64,000 nucleotides of DNA, taken from assembly GCF_038096165.1 (NCBI RefSeq), contig NZ_CP151076.1, positions 744,001 through 808,000 on the forward strand, read 5' to 3'. The stretch comes from Pseudomonas sp. G.S.17. GTDB taxonomy: Bacteria > Pseudomonadota > Gammaproteobacteria > Pseudomonadales > Pseudomonadaceae. This document shows, piece by piece, positions 20,279-29,742 of this stretch (its first letter is position 1; each line of letters begins with the position of its first letter). The notes beneath the pieces were generated by a model that worked only from the letters and a program-made list of their open reading frames with translations, did not search any database and had not been told where the DNA came from. The translations under genes were made by a program, and so were the position numbers.

Positions 20279-21544
20279 TTAGTTACTCTTCACCGCATGA
20301 TCCGGCTTCTTGTCGTTGCCAGGGATGTACGGGCTCCATGGCTGGGCGCGGATCGGTTCCTTGGTCTGCCAGACGACGTTGAACTGACCGTCATCCTGGA
20401 TTTCGCCGATCATCACTGGCTTGTGCAGGTGGTGATTGGTCTTGTCCATGGTCAGGGTGTAGCCCGACGGCGCGGCGTAAGTCTGGCCGGCCATGGCTTC
20501 GCGGACTTTATCCACATCGGTGGACTTGGCTTTCTCGACCGCTTGCGCCCACATGTGGATGCCGACGTAAGTGGCTTCCATCGGATCGTTGGTCACGGCC
20601 TTGTCGGCGCCCGGCAGGTTTTTCTTCTTGGCGTAGGCTTTCCAGTCAGCGACGAACTTCTTGTTCACCGGGTTCTCAACCGACTGGAAGTAGTTCCAGG
20701 CGGCAAGGTTGCCGACCAATGGCTTGGTGTCGATGCCGCGCAGTTCTTCTTCGCCCACCGAGAACGCCACGACCGGTACGTCGGTGGCTTTCAGGCCCTG
20801 GTTGGCCAGCTCTTTATAGAACGGCACGTTGGAGTCGCCGTTGACTGTGGAGATCACCGCGGTCTTGCCGCCCGCCGAGAACTTCTTGATGTTGGCCACG
20901 ATGGTTTGATAGTCAGCATGACCGAACGGGGTGTAGACCTCTTCGATGTCCTTGTCCGCTACGCCTTTGGCGTGCAGGAAGGAACGCAGAATCTTGTTGG
21001 TGGTGCGCGGGTAAACGTAGTCGGTGCCCAGCAGGAAGAAACGCTTGGCGGCGCCGCCGTCATCGCTCATCAGGTATTCAACTGCGGGAATCGCCTGCTG
21101 GTTAGGCGCTGCACCGGTGTAGAACACGTTCGGCGACATTTCTTCGCCTTCGTATTGCACTGGGTAGAACAGCAGGCCATTGAGTTCTTCGAACACCGGC
21201 AAGACCGATTTACGCGACACCGAAGTCCAGCAGCCGAACACCACGGCGACTTTGTCCTGGGTCAGCAACTGACGGCCTTTTTCCGCGAACAGCGGCCAGT
21301 TGGAAGCGGGGTCGACGACGACCGCCTCCAGCATCTTGCCGTTGACGCCGCCCTTGGCGTTGATTTCGTCGATGGTCATCAACGCCATGTCTTTAAGTGA
21401 AGTCTCGGAGATCGCCATCGTCCCGGACAGCGAGTGCAGGATGCCGACCTTGATCGTCTCGGCGGCCTGGACAGTCCATGTCATGCCCATGGCGGCGATT
21501 GATGCGGACAGGGTGAAAGCTTTGATCAAACTGCGACGCTTCAT
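20279..21544 (-). CDS. urtA: Urea ABC transporter substrate-binding protein UrtA
   Basis: A 421-residue periplasmic binding protein. The start at 21544 gives MKRRSLIKAF, a twin-arginine-like signal sequence cleaved near VQAAETIK. The mature part opens IKVGILHSLSGTMAISE, diagnostic of UrtA/AmiC-like binding proteins, and includes VAVVFGCWTSVSRKSVLPV. It captures urea for UrtBCDE. An in-frame ATG six codons upstream is less likely because the RR motif would be displaced. It is the first gene of the operon, behind a candidate sigma-54 promoter. Confidence 0.95.
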   Translation of the reverse strand: MKRRSLIKAFTLSASIAAMGMTWTVQAAETIKVGILHSLSGTMAISETSLKDMALMTIDEINAKGGVNGKMLEAVVVDPASNWPLFAEKGRQLLTQDKVAVVFGCWTSVSRKSVLPVFEELNGLLFYPVQYEGEEMSPNVFYTGAAPNQQAIPAVEYLMSDDGGAAKRFFLLGTDYVYPRTTNKILRSFLHAKGVADKDIEEVYTPFGHADYQTIVANIKKFSAGGKTAVISTVNGDSNVPFYKELANQGLKATDVPVVAFSVGEEELRGIDTKPLVGNLAAWNYFQSVENPVNKKFVADWKAYAKKKNLPGADKAVTNDPMEATYVGIHMWAQAVEKAKSTDVDKVREAMAGQTYAAPSGYTLTMDKTNHHLHKPVMIGEIQDDGQFNVVWQTKEPIRAQPWSPYIPGNDKKPDHAVKSN

Positions 21545-21605
21545 TGGGCTAGCTCCATTCACTTGGTTTTTTTAGGAGGGCGGGTCAATTGCCTGAAAGC
21601 TTCTA

Positions 21606-21621
21606 AGCAAAGGCTATGCCC
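21606..21621 (-). promoter_or_regulatory. Candidate sigma-54 promoter of the urt-ure operon
   Basis: Read on the minus strand the bases are GGGCAT-AGCCT-TTGCT, against the consensus TGGCAC-N5-TTGCW, with the GG and GC doublets at correct 10-base spacing. The start site would be near 21595, about 50 bases before the urtA ATG. Confidence 0.6.
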
Positions 21622-21675
21622 AGCCGGCCAAGTGGAGCCAATTAGCGACCCAGAGCGGTTGGCGAAAGCGTATGA

Positions 21676-21692
21676 CGCACCGCGATGGCGCT
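21676..21692. promoter_or_regulatory. Candidate NtrC enhancer site
   Basis: CGCACCGCGATGGCGCT matches the dyad TGCACC-N4-TGGTGCA in 10 of 13 defined positions. Additional TGGTGC half sites occur at 21705 and near 21727. The dyad is about 70 bases upstream of the sigma-54 element; nitrogen control by NtrC is expected for urea uptake. Confidence 0.4.
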
Positions 21693-21751
21693 TTTAAAAA
21701 GCCATGGTGCGGCTGGCGACCGATATTGGTGCGCTGGCTGGCTAACGATCG

Positions 21752-21854
21752 GTAGGAGGGTACTTGTCCCCGAATGCGCTTGGCCGGGCAACAAGAAAAT
21801 TCAGAGGTTAGCGTCGCCTGAGCTGGCCTCTTCGGGGACAAGTCCCCTCCTACA
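21752..21854. repeat. REP inverted pair, GGGACAAGTCCCC type
   Basis: Facing units GTAGGAGGGTACTTGTCCCC and GGGGACAAGTCCCCTCCTAC, same family as the pair at 6491. It fills most of the gap between the urtA promoter region and the end of the PepSY gene. Confidence 0.85.
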
Positions 21855-21868
21855 GTATGTGCACAGGC

Positions 21869-23257
21869 TCAGGCCGGCACGGATTGCTTGCCAAACCGCG
21901 CCAACACCAACCGATCCAGCAGATAAACCACCACCAGCGAAGCGCCGACCAGCGGGAAGGCCACGGCCAGGACGAACATGATGACCATGGCCGATTTCCA
22001 GCGCGGCAAATCGTGGCGCAGCGGCGGCACGCCCAATTTGCCTTGGGGGCGACGTTTCCACCAGATCACCAGGCCGCTGACCGAACCGAGCAGGATCATC
22101 AGGCACACCAGCAGAATCAACAGCTGGTTGATCCAGCCGAAAAACTTGCCTTCATGAAGCATCACGCCCAGTTCGGTGGCTTTGGAAACGGTGCTGTAAT
22201 CGGCCCAGCGCACGTCGGCCAGAACCTTGCCGCTGTATTGATCGATATGCAGCGTCGCGTCGTTGCGCGGGTCGTCGGCGAACACCGAAACGGTGAACAC
22301 GCCATCAGCGGTTTTCGGTTGCGTGATGCTGTAACCCGGCTCGATCCCGCGCTCGGTGGCGATGTCCACCACCTGTTGCAGCGACACTTTCGGCGCGGCG
22401 GGCGCAGCGGACATCCCCGCGTGGTTCATGTGTTCGGCATGCTCGCCGGTCGAGACCGGCATCGGCGTGTTTTCCAGCGCCCAGGGCACGGTCTGCACGG
22501 TTGCGGTGTTCAACTCGCCCGCCTGTTTGTCGGACTTGGGCACGGCATTCCACATCGCCGCCGGAAAGGTGTTCCACAGGTCGGCGTACTGCTTGCCCCA
22601 CATGCCGGTCCAGGTCATGCCGCTGATCAACATGAACAGCAAAAATGCCGATCCCCAGAAACCCGTTACCGCATGCAGGTCACGCCACATCAGCCGACCG
22701 CGCTTGCTCAGGCGCGGCCAAAGCACGCCTGCGCCTGAACTGCCCCGCGGCCACCACAGATAAAGCCCGGACACCACCAGCATGATGCCCCAACCGGCCG
22801 CCAGTTCGACGAGCCGGTCGCCAATCGTGCCGATCATCAGTTCGCCATGCAGCGCGCGAGCGATGGCTTGCAGGTTGTCCTTCGCATCCTGAGTGCCAAG
22901 AATCTCGCCGCCATAGGGGTTGATGAACACATTCACTTCACGACCTGCCTGCTGCACGACAAATTGCGCACTGCCTTGGGCACTCAACGGCGGCAGGTAT
23001 TTGCTGATTTTCGCCTGCGGGAAATCGCTCAGCACGCGCTGCTGCAATTGGTCGGCGCTGAGTTGATGGTGGCTCGGCGTGACGTTCAGCAAATCGCTGT
23101 ACATCAGGTTGTCCAACTGTGGCTTGAACAGATAAATGATGCCGGTCAGCGACAGCAGGATCATGAACGGCGCGACGAACAAACCGGCATAGAAATGCCA
23201 GCGCCAGGCGAGGTTATAAAACGACACAGTCGGTTTGGAGGCGGTCTGTATGGACAT
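21869..23257 (-). CDS. PepSY-associated transmembrane protein
   Basis: A 462-residue inner-membrane protein of the PepSY-TM family: four main helices (LAWRWHFYAGLFVAPFMILL near 15-35; one near 145; one near 190; one near 370), with PepSY domains in the periplasmic loops. Such proteins are linked to iron or copper uptake and to reduction of metal chelates. The start at 23257 (MSIQTASK) is chosen as the nearest to the conserved first helix; another ATG eight codons upstream is possible. It follows the DUF2946 and PCuAC genes in the same direction, suggesting a copper role. Confidence 0.85.
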   Translation of the reverse strand: MSIQTASKPTVSFYNLAWRWHFYAGLFVAPFMILLSLTGIIYLFKPQLDNLMYSDLLNVTPSHHQLSADQLQQRVLSDFPQAKISKYLPPLSAQGSAQFVVQQAGREVNVFINPYGGEILGTQDAKDNLQAIARALHGELMIGTIGDRLVELAAGWGIMLVVSGLYLWWPRGSSGAGVLWPRLSKRGRLMWRDLHAVTGFWGSAFLLFMLISGMTWTGMWGKQYADLWNTFPAAMWNAVPKSDKQAGELNTATVQTVPWALENTPMPVSTGEHAEHMNHAGMSAAPAAPKVSLQQVVDIATERGIEPGYSITQPKTADGVFTVSVFADDPRNDATLHIDQYSGKVLADVRWADYSTVSKATELGVMLHEGKFFGWINQLLILLVCLMILLGSVSGLVIWWKRRPQGKLGVPPLRHDLPRWKSAMVIMFVLAVAFPLVGASLVVVYLLDRLVLARFGKQSVPA

Positions 23258-23354
23258 TTTTGCAGCGCTCTCATCAGGCATAACACACGACGCCGCCCGC
23301 CCAGAACCTGCATGAGTGTTCATGCGCCTGAGCGGGTGCGTAATCGAATAGGAT

Positions 23355-23810
23355 TTATCGCGTGACGAAGAGCGGCGGGGCGCGGCTGCGGGCGTTGGGG
23401 AATATGCTGCGGTGAGCGTGGCCCGTTTGAATGGACGCGTGGTAGAAGTCAGCCGGATTGGGCGGCGCCAGGGCCGTGACGGCGAGCGCGCTGGTGATCG
23501 CCGGGCAGCTGAACAGTAAGGTGCAGTAGCCGCATTTGGCCCACAACACATGATCGACGCTGGCTTGTTCAGTTGTCGGATCGGCTTGATGGTGAGCCCC
23601 GTGCTCGGCCGGCATGTCCATTGACGCTGCCGACATCGACATCGGCATGTCCATGGACATGTTCATGCCCGCGTGCTGATCCATCGGCACCGCTTGCGAA
23701 ACCAGCGGGCCGATGAAAATCATCAGCATGGCAAACAGGCTCAGCCAGGCACCCCGGGATTTCCGAGGCTGCGAGGTGACGCTGTTGCGAAGCGGGCGCA
23801 GGTGACTCAA
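23355..23810 (-). CDS. DUF2946 family Met/His-rich protein
   Basis: A 151-residue protein with a hydrophobic segment at about 24-41, then a Met/His-rich stretch (DQHAGMNMSMDMPMSMSA, EHGAHHQ) suited to binding copper, followed by CGYC and FSC. Members of DUF2946 are commonly found beside copper chaperones and copper receptors. It sits 12 bases after the PCuAC gene. Metal binding is inferred from composition and context. Confidence 0.8.
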   Translation of the reverse strand: MSHLRPLRNSVTSQPRKSRGAWLSLFAMLMIFIGPLVSQAVPMDQHAGMNMSMDMPMSMSAASMDMPAEHGAHHQADPTTEQASVDHVLWAKCGYCTLLFSCPAITSALAVTALAPPNPADFYHASIQTGHAHRSIFPNARSRAPPLFVTR

Positions 23811-23822
23811 ATCAGATTGGCA

Positions 23823-24320
23823 TCAATGGTTATGCGTTGCAGGTGTTGGCGCTTGTTTGAGAACCGCGACTTCGACGGTCACATCGCCGGATTTTTCGAA
23901 GTGTAACGTCAGCGGAAAGTGCGCGCCTTCGGTGAGTTTCGATTTGTCCTTCAGGTCCAGCAGCATGACGTGATAACCCATGGGCGCGAACGTCGCATCG
24001 CCACCGGCTGGGATTTCCACGGCTTGCACTTGCTGCATTTTCATCAGGCCGTTGGCATGCACGTGCTCGTGAAGCTGCGCGGTGGCGGCAATCGGCGTGT
24101 CGACGCTGAGCAAACGGTCCGGCTGCTGGCCGCCATTGTGGATCACGAAATAAGCGGCCACGGTGGGCGCGTTGGGCGGCAGCTCCATGGACCACGGCTG
24201 GGAAACACTCAACTCACCAACTTTGCTGTCATCGGCATTGGCGAAGCTGGCGGGCAGCAGAAAACTCACCAGCGCTGCAACGCAGGCGATCCAGACCGAT
24301 GTCGTCCGTGGTTGTGACAT
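23823..24320 (-). CDS. Periplasmic copper chaperone PCu(A)C
   Basis: A 165-residue exported protein: signal peptide (residues 1-29, ending SFANA) and a cupredoxin-like PCuAC domain with the copper motif of His in HEHVHANGLMKM plus GYHVMLLDL near residue 120 (H-x-M). A His-containing tail (THNH) ends the protein. PCuAC delivers Cu(I) to the cytochrome oxidase CuA site in characterised bacteria. First gene of a leftward three-gene copper group. Confidence 0.9.
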   Translation of the reverse strand: MSQPRTTSVWIACVAALVSFLLPASFANADDSKVGELSVSQPWSMELPPNAPTVAAYFVIHNGGQQPDRLLSVDTPIAATAQLHEHVHANGLMKMQQVQAVEIPAGGDATFAPMGYHVMLLDLKDKSKLTEGAHFPLTLHFEKSGDVTVEVAVLKQAPTPATHNH

Positions 24321-24432
24321 GGGTTCCGTTCCTATCTGGGGAGAGTGCCGCTATTTAGCCTGAATGGCCTGCAGATGTAAAAAGCCCAGAGCGCGGCGCG
24401 CTGTCGCATGGCAGAGCCCGGGCCCGTGCAGG

Positions 24433-24564
24433 CTGTGTGAAAACGTCACGAGCGATGACAAGACAAGGCAAAAACAGGCGAAAAAGCGGAGTCTAGGTGT
24501 TCTAAATGAGCATTTTTCGCCTGTTTTTAACGCAGTATTGTCGAGCGCAGTAGTTTTCACACAG
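24433..24564. repeat. Dispersed 132-base repeat, copy 1
   Basis: Bounded by a perfect 12-base inverted repeat CTGTGTGAAAAC / GTTTTCACACAG and containing an inner inverted repeat around AAAACAGGCGAAAAA / TTTTTCGCCTGTTTT. A diverged copy in opposite orientation lies at 60978-61098. It is non-coding and looks MITE-like. The gap 24321-24618 holds only this element and the REP at 24569. Confidence 0.8.
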
Positions 24565-24568
24565 TCTG

Positions 24569-24623
24569 CGTAGGACCGGCTTTAGCCGGGAGAGTATTGC
24601 TCGCGGCTGAAGTCGCTCCTACG
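24569..24623. repeat. Degenerate REP pair, CCGGCTTTAGCCGG type
   Basis: Intact left unit CGTAGGACCGGCTTTAGCC and a decayed right unit CGGCTGAAGTCGCTCCTACG with only an eight-base spacer. It starts five bases after the dispersed repeat. Confidence 0.8.
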
Positions 24624-25344
24624 GACGAGCATTCAACAACGCCTCCACCGACTCAAACTCCCGATCCACCTCCGGCAACGGCGGCCGCTTCACTATCAGC
24701 ACCGGCACTTTCAACTCCCGCGCCACTTCAAGCTTGGCCTCGGTCGCGCTGCCGCCGCTGTTCTTGCTGATCAGCACGTCGATGTCGCGTTCTACAAATA
24801 GCGCACGCTCTTCATCCAGCAAAAACGGCCCGCGCGCGCCGAGCACTTCGCAGCGCGGGTGATCCGGCAAGTCGCGCAAGGTGTTTTCCAGCGCGCGCAG
24901 GGTCCAGAACTGATGAGGGGGGATTTCATCCAGATGCTGCAACGGCTCGCGGCCCAAGGTAAATAAAGGTCGATGAAAGGCTGCCAGCGCCTGAATCAAT
25001 CCGGCCCAGTCGCTGACTTCGCGCCAGTCATCGTCCGGCCCGGCTTGCCACGCAGGACGGCGCAAGGCCCAACACGGAATGCCACTCAACTGCGCGGCCT
25101 TGGCGGCGTTATGACTGATTTGCGCGGCGTAGGGATGGGTCGCATCCAACAGCAGATCAATGCCTTGTTCGCCAATGAACTGCGCGAGGCCTTCAGCCCC
25201 GCCATAACCGCCGACGCGCACTTCGCAGGTCAGATCAGTCGGCACCCGCCCGACACCCGCCAGGCTGTAGATATGTTGCGGCCCCAGCGTGCGGGCAATC
25301 GTCAAGGCGTCGGCGACGCCGCCAAGCAATAACAAGCGCTGCAT
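24619..25344 (-). CDS. cobK: Precorrin-6A reductase
   Basis: A 241-residue enzyme reducing precorrin-6A to precorrin-6B with NADPH. It opens with the nucleotide-binding start [18 protein letters not shown] and contains the conserved LLLDATHPYAAQISHNA. It is the last gene of the leftward cob arm; its start overlaps the cbiD stop by one base. Confidence 0.93.
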   Translation of the reverse strand: MQRLLLLGGVADALTIARTLGPQHIYSLAGVGRVPTDLTCEVRVGGYGGAEGLAQFIGEQGIDLLLDATHPYAAQISHNAAKAAQLSGIPCWALRRPAWQAGPDDDWREVSDWAGLIQALAAFHRPLFTLGREPLQHLDEIPPHQFWTLRALENTLRDLPDHPRCEVLGARGPFLLDEERALFVERDIDVLISKNSGGSATEAKLEVARELKVPVLIVKRPPLPEVDREFESVEALLNARP

Positions 25345-26438
25345 TAGACAACTCCCGCCTGACCGACGATGCCGCCCTGGCGATCAATGGCGAACACTTC
25401 GACCTGAACCTGCGCAGGCACCACGCTGCGGGCGAAATCCAGCGCGTGCTGACAGACAACATCGCCCAACCTGATGCCGAGCGCGGCGCTGATGGCCAGC
25501 GCCTGTTGACTGGTATTGCACTCGCGAATCGCCTGTTGCAGCGCATCATCGGCACCGGCATCGGCGGCCCAGCGCGCCAGTTGCGGCAGGTCGATGCTGG
25601 AGTGGCGGCTGTGCAGATCCATATGGCCCGCCGCGAGTTTGCTGATCTTGCCGAAGCCGCCGCAGATGCTCAGTTTGCTCACCGGAACCTTGCGCAGGTG
25701 CTTGAGCACGGCGCCGATGAAATCGCCCATCTCGATCAAGGCGATGTCCGGCATCTGATAATAGCGGCGCATGGTGTCTTCGCTGGCGTTGCCGGTGCAG
25801 GCCGCGATATGCAGATAACCGTTGGTCTTGGCGACGTCGATGCCTTGATGGATCGAGGCGATGTAGGCCGCGCAGGAAAACGGCCGAACGATGCCGCTGG
25901 TGCCCAGAATCGACAGCCCGCCGAGAATGCCCAGCCGCGGATTCATGGTTTTCAGCGCCAGCGCTTCGCCGCCTTCGACGCTTACCGTGATTTCAAAACC
26001 GCCGCTGTAACCCAACTCGTCAGCCAGCCGTTGCAGGTGTTCGATGATCATCCGTCGCGGCACTGGATTGATCGCCGGTTCGCCGACCTTCAACACCAGG
26101 CCGGGGCGCGTTACCGTGCCGACGCCCGGGCCCGCGATGAAAGTCACGGTGGGAATGTCCAGCAGGCGCACTCTGGAATACACCAATGCGCCATGGGTCA
26201 CGTCCGGATCGTCACCTGCATCCTTGATGGTTCCGGCTTCGGCCCCGTCAGCGCACAGGCGGCAGAATTCCAGGCGCATCTGCACCTGCTTGCCCTTGGG
26301 CAGAACGATGTGCACCGCGTCGTTTGCCTGACCGGCGAGCAACAACCGCGCCGCCGCCAGACTGGTCGCCGTGGCGCAGCTGCCGGTGGTCAAGCCGCTG
26401 CGCAGGGGTGCGGGTTGTTCGGCGGTTTCGTCGCGCAT
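25344..26438 (-). CDS. cbiD: Cobalt-precorrin-5B C(1)-methyltransferase
   Basis: A 364-residue CbiD protein. It opens with [19 protein letters not shown] and includes [18 protein letters not shown], both diagnostic of the family. It methylates C1 of the corrin ring. CbiD belongs by origin to the anaerobic pathway, yet here it accompanies the oxygen-using CobG, a combination found in Pseudomonas generally, where it stands in for CobF. The start at 26438 overlaps the cobL stop. Confidence 0.94.
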   Translation of the reverse strand: MRDETAEQPAPLRSGLTTGSCATATSLAAARLLLAGQANDAVHIVLPKGKQVQMRLEFCRLCADGAEAGTIKDAGDDPDVTHGALVYSRVRLLDIPTVTFIAGPGVGTVTRPGLVLKVGEPAINPVPRRMIIEHLQRLADELGYSGGFEITVSVEGGEALALKTMNPRLGILGGLSILGTSGIVRPFSCAAYIASIHQGIDVAKTNGYLHIAACTGNASEDTMRRYYQMPDIALIEMGDFIGAVLKHLRKVPVSKLSICGGFGKISKLAAGHMDLHSRHSSIDLPQLARWAADAGADDALQQAIRECNTSQQALAISAALGIRLGDVVCQHALDFARSVVPAQVQVEVFAIDRQGGIVGQAGVV

Positions 26439-27640
26439 CAGGGTTTGACCACATCCAGAAGAGTGATCGGCAGCGCCTGGCGCCAGGTATCGAAATCGCC
26501 CAAGGGTTTGGCGTGGGCAATGTGGATGCGGGTCAGCTCGCCGCCATGCAGTTCGCGCCAGGCCATCAGCGTGGCTTCGCTTTGCAGAGTGACGGCATTG
26601 GCCACCAGCCGCCCGCCGGAACGCAGCTGCTGCCAGCACGTATCGAGTACGCCGGGACGCGTGACGCCGCCGCCGATGAAAATCGCATCAGGGCGCTCCA
26701 GCCCAGCCAGGGCCGTCGGCGCACTGCCGCGCACCAGTTGCAGGCCCGGCACGCCCAGCGCATCGCGGTTGAATTCGATCAATTGCTGACGGCCTTCATC
26801 GGCTTCAATCGCCAACGTGCGGCAGCTCGGATGGGCGCGCATCCACTCGATGCCGATGGAGCCGCAGCCAGCGCCAACATCCCAGAGCAATTCGCCCGGT
26901 ACCGGCGCCAGTCGCGCCAAGGTCATCGCCCGCACGTCGCGCTTGGTCAGCTGGCCGTCATGTTCGAAGGCGCTGTCCGGCAAACCGGCCAACGGTGACA
27001 GCCGCAAGGCTTGCGCGTCGGCGCGGCAGTCAATGGCCACCACGTTGAGCGCGGCGATTTCCGGGTTGGCCCATTCGCTGGCCAGTCCGTCGATGCGCCG
27101 CTCGGCGGTTCCGCCCAGATGTTCCAGCACCGTCATGTGGCTGGGGCCGAAGCCACGCTCGCGCAGCAAACCGGCAATGGCGGCGGGGCTGCTGCCATCA
27201 TTGCTGAGGACCAGCAAACGCACGCCGTTATGAAACTGCGCATTGAGTGCGGCCAATGGACGCGCCACCACCGACAGCGTGACGACCTCCTGCAATGGCC
27301 AGCCCAGACGCGCGGCGGCCAGGGAATACGAAGAGGGCGCGGGCAGGATCAGCATTTCGTTGATATCCACCACGCGGGCCAGGCTCGCGCCGACGCCAAA
27401 TAGCATCGGATCGCCACTGGCCAGCACGCAGACCTCGGCACCGCGCTGCTCCAGCACCGGATTCAGGGAAAACGGACTCGGCCAGGCGCGACGTTCGGCC
27501 TGGATGCACGGGGGCAGCAAAGCCAGCTGGCGCGGGCCGCCAAATACCTGATGAGCGCGCAGCAGTGCGTGCCGCGCGTTCTTGCCCAGGCCCTTGTAGC
27601 CGTCTTCACCGATTCCCACGACTGTCAGCCAAGGCGACAT
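26438..27640 (-). CDS. cobL: Precorrin-6B C5,15-methyltransferase (decarboxylating)
   Basis: A 400-residue bifunctional enzyme. The N-terminal half is the CbiE-type tetrapyrrole methylase ([27 protein letters not shown]) and the C-terminal half is the CbiT-type Rossmann methylase with [16 protein letters not shown]. It makes precorrin-8x from precorrin-6B. First gene of the leftward arm, divergent from cobG across a 100-base spacer. Confidence 0.95.
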   Translation of the reverse strand: MSPWLTVVGIGEDGYKGLGKNARHALLRAHQVFGGPRQLALLPPCIQAERRAWPSPFSLNPVLEQRGAEVCVLASGDPMLFGVGASLARVVDINEMLILPAPSSYSLAAARLGWPLQEVVTLSVVARPLAALNAQFHNGVRLLVLSNDGSSPAAIAGLLRERGFGPSHMTVLEHLGGTAERRIDGLASEWANPEIAALNVVAIDCRADAQALRLSPLAGLPDSAFEHDGQLTKRDVRAMTLARLAPVPGELLWDVGAGCGSIGIEWMRAHPSCRTLAIEADEGRQQLIEFNRDALGVPGLQLVRGSAPTALAGLERPDAIFIGGGVTRPGVLDTCWQQLRSGGRLVANAVTLQSEATLMAWRELHGGELTRIHIAHAKPLGDFDTWRQALPITLLDVVKP

Positions 27641-27740
27641 TTAATTCCCTCAATCTGCGTCTTCCGACAGAGCGGCTTTTCATGCCTGCGGACAAAGCAG
27701 GCATAATACCGCGCCCAAGCGGCACAAGTGGCCTATTCAC
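27641..27740. promoter_or_regulatory. Divergent cobL/cobG spacer
   Basis: A 100-base gap that must carry the promoters of both cob arms. It includes the 8-base inverted repeat ATGCCTGC / GCAGGCAT (27682-27704) and a -10-like CATAAT at 27702. No cobalamin riboswitch core was found. Confidence 0.35.
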
Positions 27741-29123
27741 GTGCAGTCCAGTTCCAGCCATGGTGATCCATTGACCGAGCCGACGCCCGTCCGTCCGCCT
27801 TCGATACCTCTACGCCCCTCGGCCTGTCCGGGGTTGCTGCGTATCGTCCCGGCGCTGGATGGCGGTATCTGCCGCATCAAGCTGGCGGGCGGCTCGATTA
27901 CTGCGCCGCAAGCGCTGGCCGTTGCCCGGGCTGCGCAGCTGTACGCCCACGGGGTGATCGAAGCGACCAATCGCGGCAATCTGCAAATTCGCGGCATCGG
28001 CGAGCAGCAGGACGCGTTGATCCAGACACTGCTGGGTGCTGGCCTCGGGCCGAACAACCTGGACAGCGACGACGTACGCAACCTGATGCTCAGCCCCAGC
28101 GCCGGGCTTGATCCACAGATGCTGTTCGATACGCGCCCGTTGGCCGCGAAAATTCTCGCGGCACTGGAAGGCAATCCGCGCTTTCACGACCTGTCGCCCA
28201 AGTTCGCCCTGTCGCTGGATGGCGGCGAAGGTCTGGTGATGCTCGAGCATCCCCACGATCTGTGGCTCTCAGCATTGCAGATCGAAGGTGAAACCTTGCT
28301 GGCCTTCGGCTTTGCCGGTTGTCCGGCGCAGGATTCGCCCTTGGCTGCCGTTCCCGTTGAACATGGGCTGGAACTGGTGCTGGCCGTGCTGGAGCTGTTT
28401 CTGGATACTGCGCGGCCCGAGCAAGTGCGGATGCGCCAGTTGTTGGCGGAAATACCTGCTGAACCGTTGCTCGAACAATTAGCGGCGCGTTTGAGCGTCG
28501 AGTTGCGAGCTGATCAAAAAATAACCGATTGGCGACGTGCGCCAGTGCTAGCCGATCAGCACATCGGCATTTATCCACAGCGTGAAACCGGCAAAGTAGC
28601 CGTCGGTGGCGTGGCGCCGTTGGGGCGACTGAACCCGGAAATGCTCACCGCCATTGCGCAACTGGCCGCTGAAACGGGCGATGGCAGCTTGCGCCTGACG
28701 CCCTGGCAAAGCGTGTTATTGCCCAATATCCCGGCAGAACTGGCGCAAGACGTGCTGGCGAGGCTGGAAGCGGCGGGGCTGCTGTGTTCCGCCGAGCAGG
28801 CCTTGGCGCACATGATCGCCTGCACCGGCGCCACTGATTGCAGCAAAGGCCTGGCTGATACCAAGGGTGATGCCCGAATCCTCGCCGCACATTTGCAAAA
28901 CAATGGCCTCAGCCGAGCCGTGCATCTGACGGCCTGCCAGCGTTCCTGCGCGGCGGCCCATCGCGCGCCGGTGACCTTGCTGGCGGTGTCCGCCGGCCAT
29001 TACGACCTTTATTTTCGCGATGCAGAACAATCCGGTTTCGGTGTTCTGCAGGCGCGTGACCTCACTATTGAAGCAGCCGGCGCGTTGTTGACCGCCGACT
29101 CACGGAGCAGCACCCATGATTGA
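27741..29123 (+). CDS. cobG: Precorrin-3B synthase
   Basis: A 460-residue protein of the sulfite/nitrite-reductase-like fold that uses O2 to make precorrin-3B. The ferredoxin-like half has RIVPALDGGICRIKLAGG and ATNRGNLQIRG; the Fe-S cluster region is CTGATDCSKGL with ACQRSCAAAHR. The start is uncertain: GTG at 27741 gives the longest form, while TTG at 27771 (TEPTPVRP) is a near alternative; neither has a strong ribosome-binding site. The stop overlaps the cobH start. Confidence 0.9.
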   Translation: MQSSSSHGDPLTEPTPVRPPSIPLRPSACPGLLRIVPALDGGICRIKLAGGSITAPQALAVARAAQLYAHGVIEATNRGNLQIRGIGEQQDALIQTLLGAGLGPNNLDSDDVRNLMLSPSAGLDPQMLFDTRPLAAKILAALEGNPRFHDLSPKFALSLDGGEGLVMLEHPHDLWLSALQIEGETLLAFGFAGCPAQDSPLAAVPVEHGLELVLAVLELFLDTARPEQVRMRQLLAEIPAEPLLEQLAARLSVELRADQKITDWRRAPVLADQHIGIYPQRETGKVAVGGVAPLGRLNPEMLTAIAQLAAETGDGSLRLTPWQSVLLPNIPAELAQDVLARLEAAGLLCSAEQALAHMIACTGATDCSKGLADTKGDARILAAHLQNNGLSRAVHLTACQRSCAAAHRAPVTLLAVSAGHYDLYFRDAEQSGFGVLQARDLTIEAAGALLTADSRSSTHD

Positions 29124-29742
29124 TTACATCCGCGACGGGCAGGAGATTTATCGCAATTCCTTCTCGATCATCCGTGCGGAAGCGCGCCTGGACACGATCC
29201 CGGCGGATCTGGAAAAACTCGCCGTACGCGTGATTCACGCCTGCGGCATGGTCGAGGTCATCGAAGACCTGCGCTTTTCGCCCGGAGCGGGCAAGGCCGG
29301 GCGCGATGCGTTGGCGGCGGGGGCGCCGATCCTGTGCGACGCGCGCATGGTCTCCGAAGGCATCACCCGCACTCGATTGCCAGCCAACAATCAGATCATC
29401 TGCACGCTGCATGATGAAGGCGTGCGGGAAATGGCCCTGGAGCTGGGCAACACCCGCTCCGCCGTGGCGCTGGAATTGTGGCGTCCGCATCTGGAAGGCA
29501 GCGTCGTGGTGATCGGCAACGCGCCGACCGCGCTGTTCTATTTGCTGGAAATGCTCGACGCGGGCGCACCGAAACCGGCGTTGATCCTCGGTTTTCCGGT
29601 GGGCTTCGTCGGTGCGGCGGAATCCAAGGCGATGCTCGCCGCTGACAGCCGTGGCGTGCCGTTCGTCATCATGCAGGGCCGTCGCGGCGGCAGCGCCATG
29701 GCGGTGGCTGCGGTCAACGCGCTGGCCACGGAGATCGAATGA
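29116..29742 (+). CDS. cobH: Precorrin-8X methylmutase
   Basis: A 208-residue isomerase that moves the C11 methyl group to C12, forming hydrogenobyrinic acid. The catalytic His lies in [12 protein letters not shown]; other signatures are [15 protein letters not shown] and [12 protein letters not shown]. The length is typical. It overlaps both neighbours (cobG by eight bases, cobI by four). Confidence 0.96.
   Translation: MIDYIRDGQEIYRNSFSIIRAEARLDTIPADLEKLAVRVIHACGMVEVIEDLRFSPGAGKAGRDALAAGAPILCDARMVSEGITRTRLPANNQIICTLHDEGVREMALELGNTRSAVALELWRPHLEGSVVVIGNAPTALFYLLEMLDAGAPKPALILGFPVGFVGAAESKAMLAADSRGVPFVIMQGRRGGSAMAVAAVNALATEIE

Noticed and set aside
23258..23551. In-frame N-terminal extension of the PepSY protein
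   Set aside because: The extension lies opposite in frame to the DUF2946 gene and is Arg/Ser/Pro-rich without a signal sequence; the first conserved helix starts after 23257.
24351..24573. Small frames on both strands inside the 132-base repeat
   Set aside because: They arise from the repeat sequence itself, have no start signals and are not kept in the second copy.
27641..27740. Cobalamin riboswitch upstream of cobG
   Set aside because: No B12-box-like core could be found in the 100-base gap; only a short inverted repeat is present.
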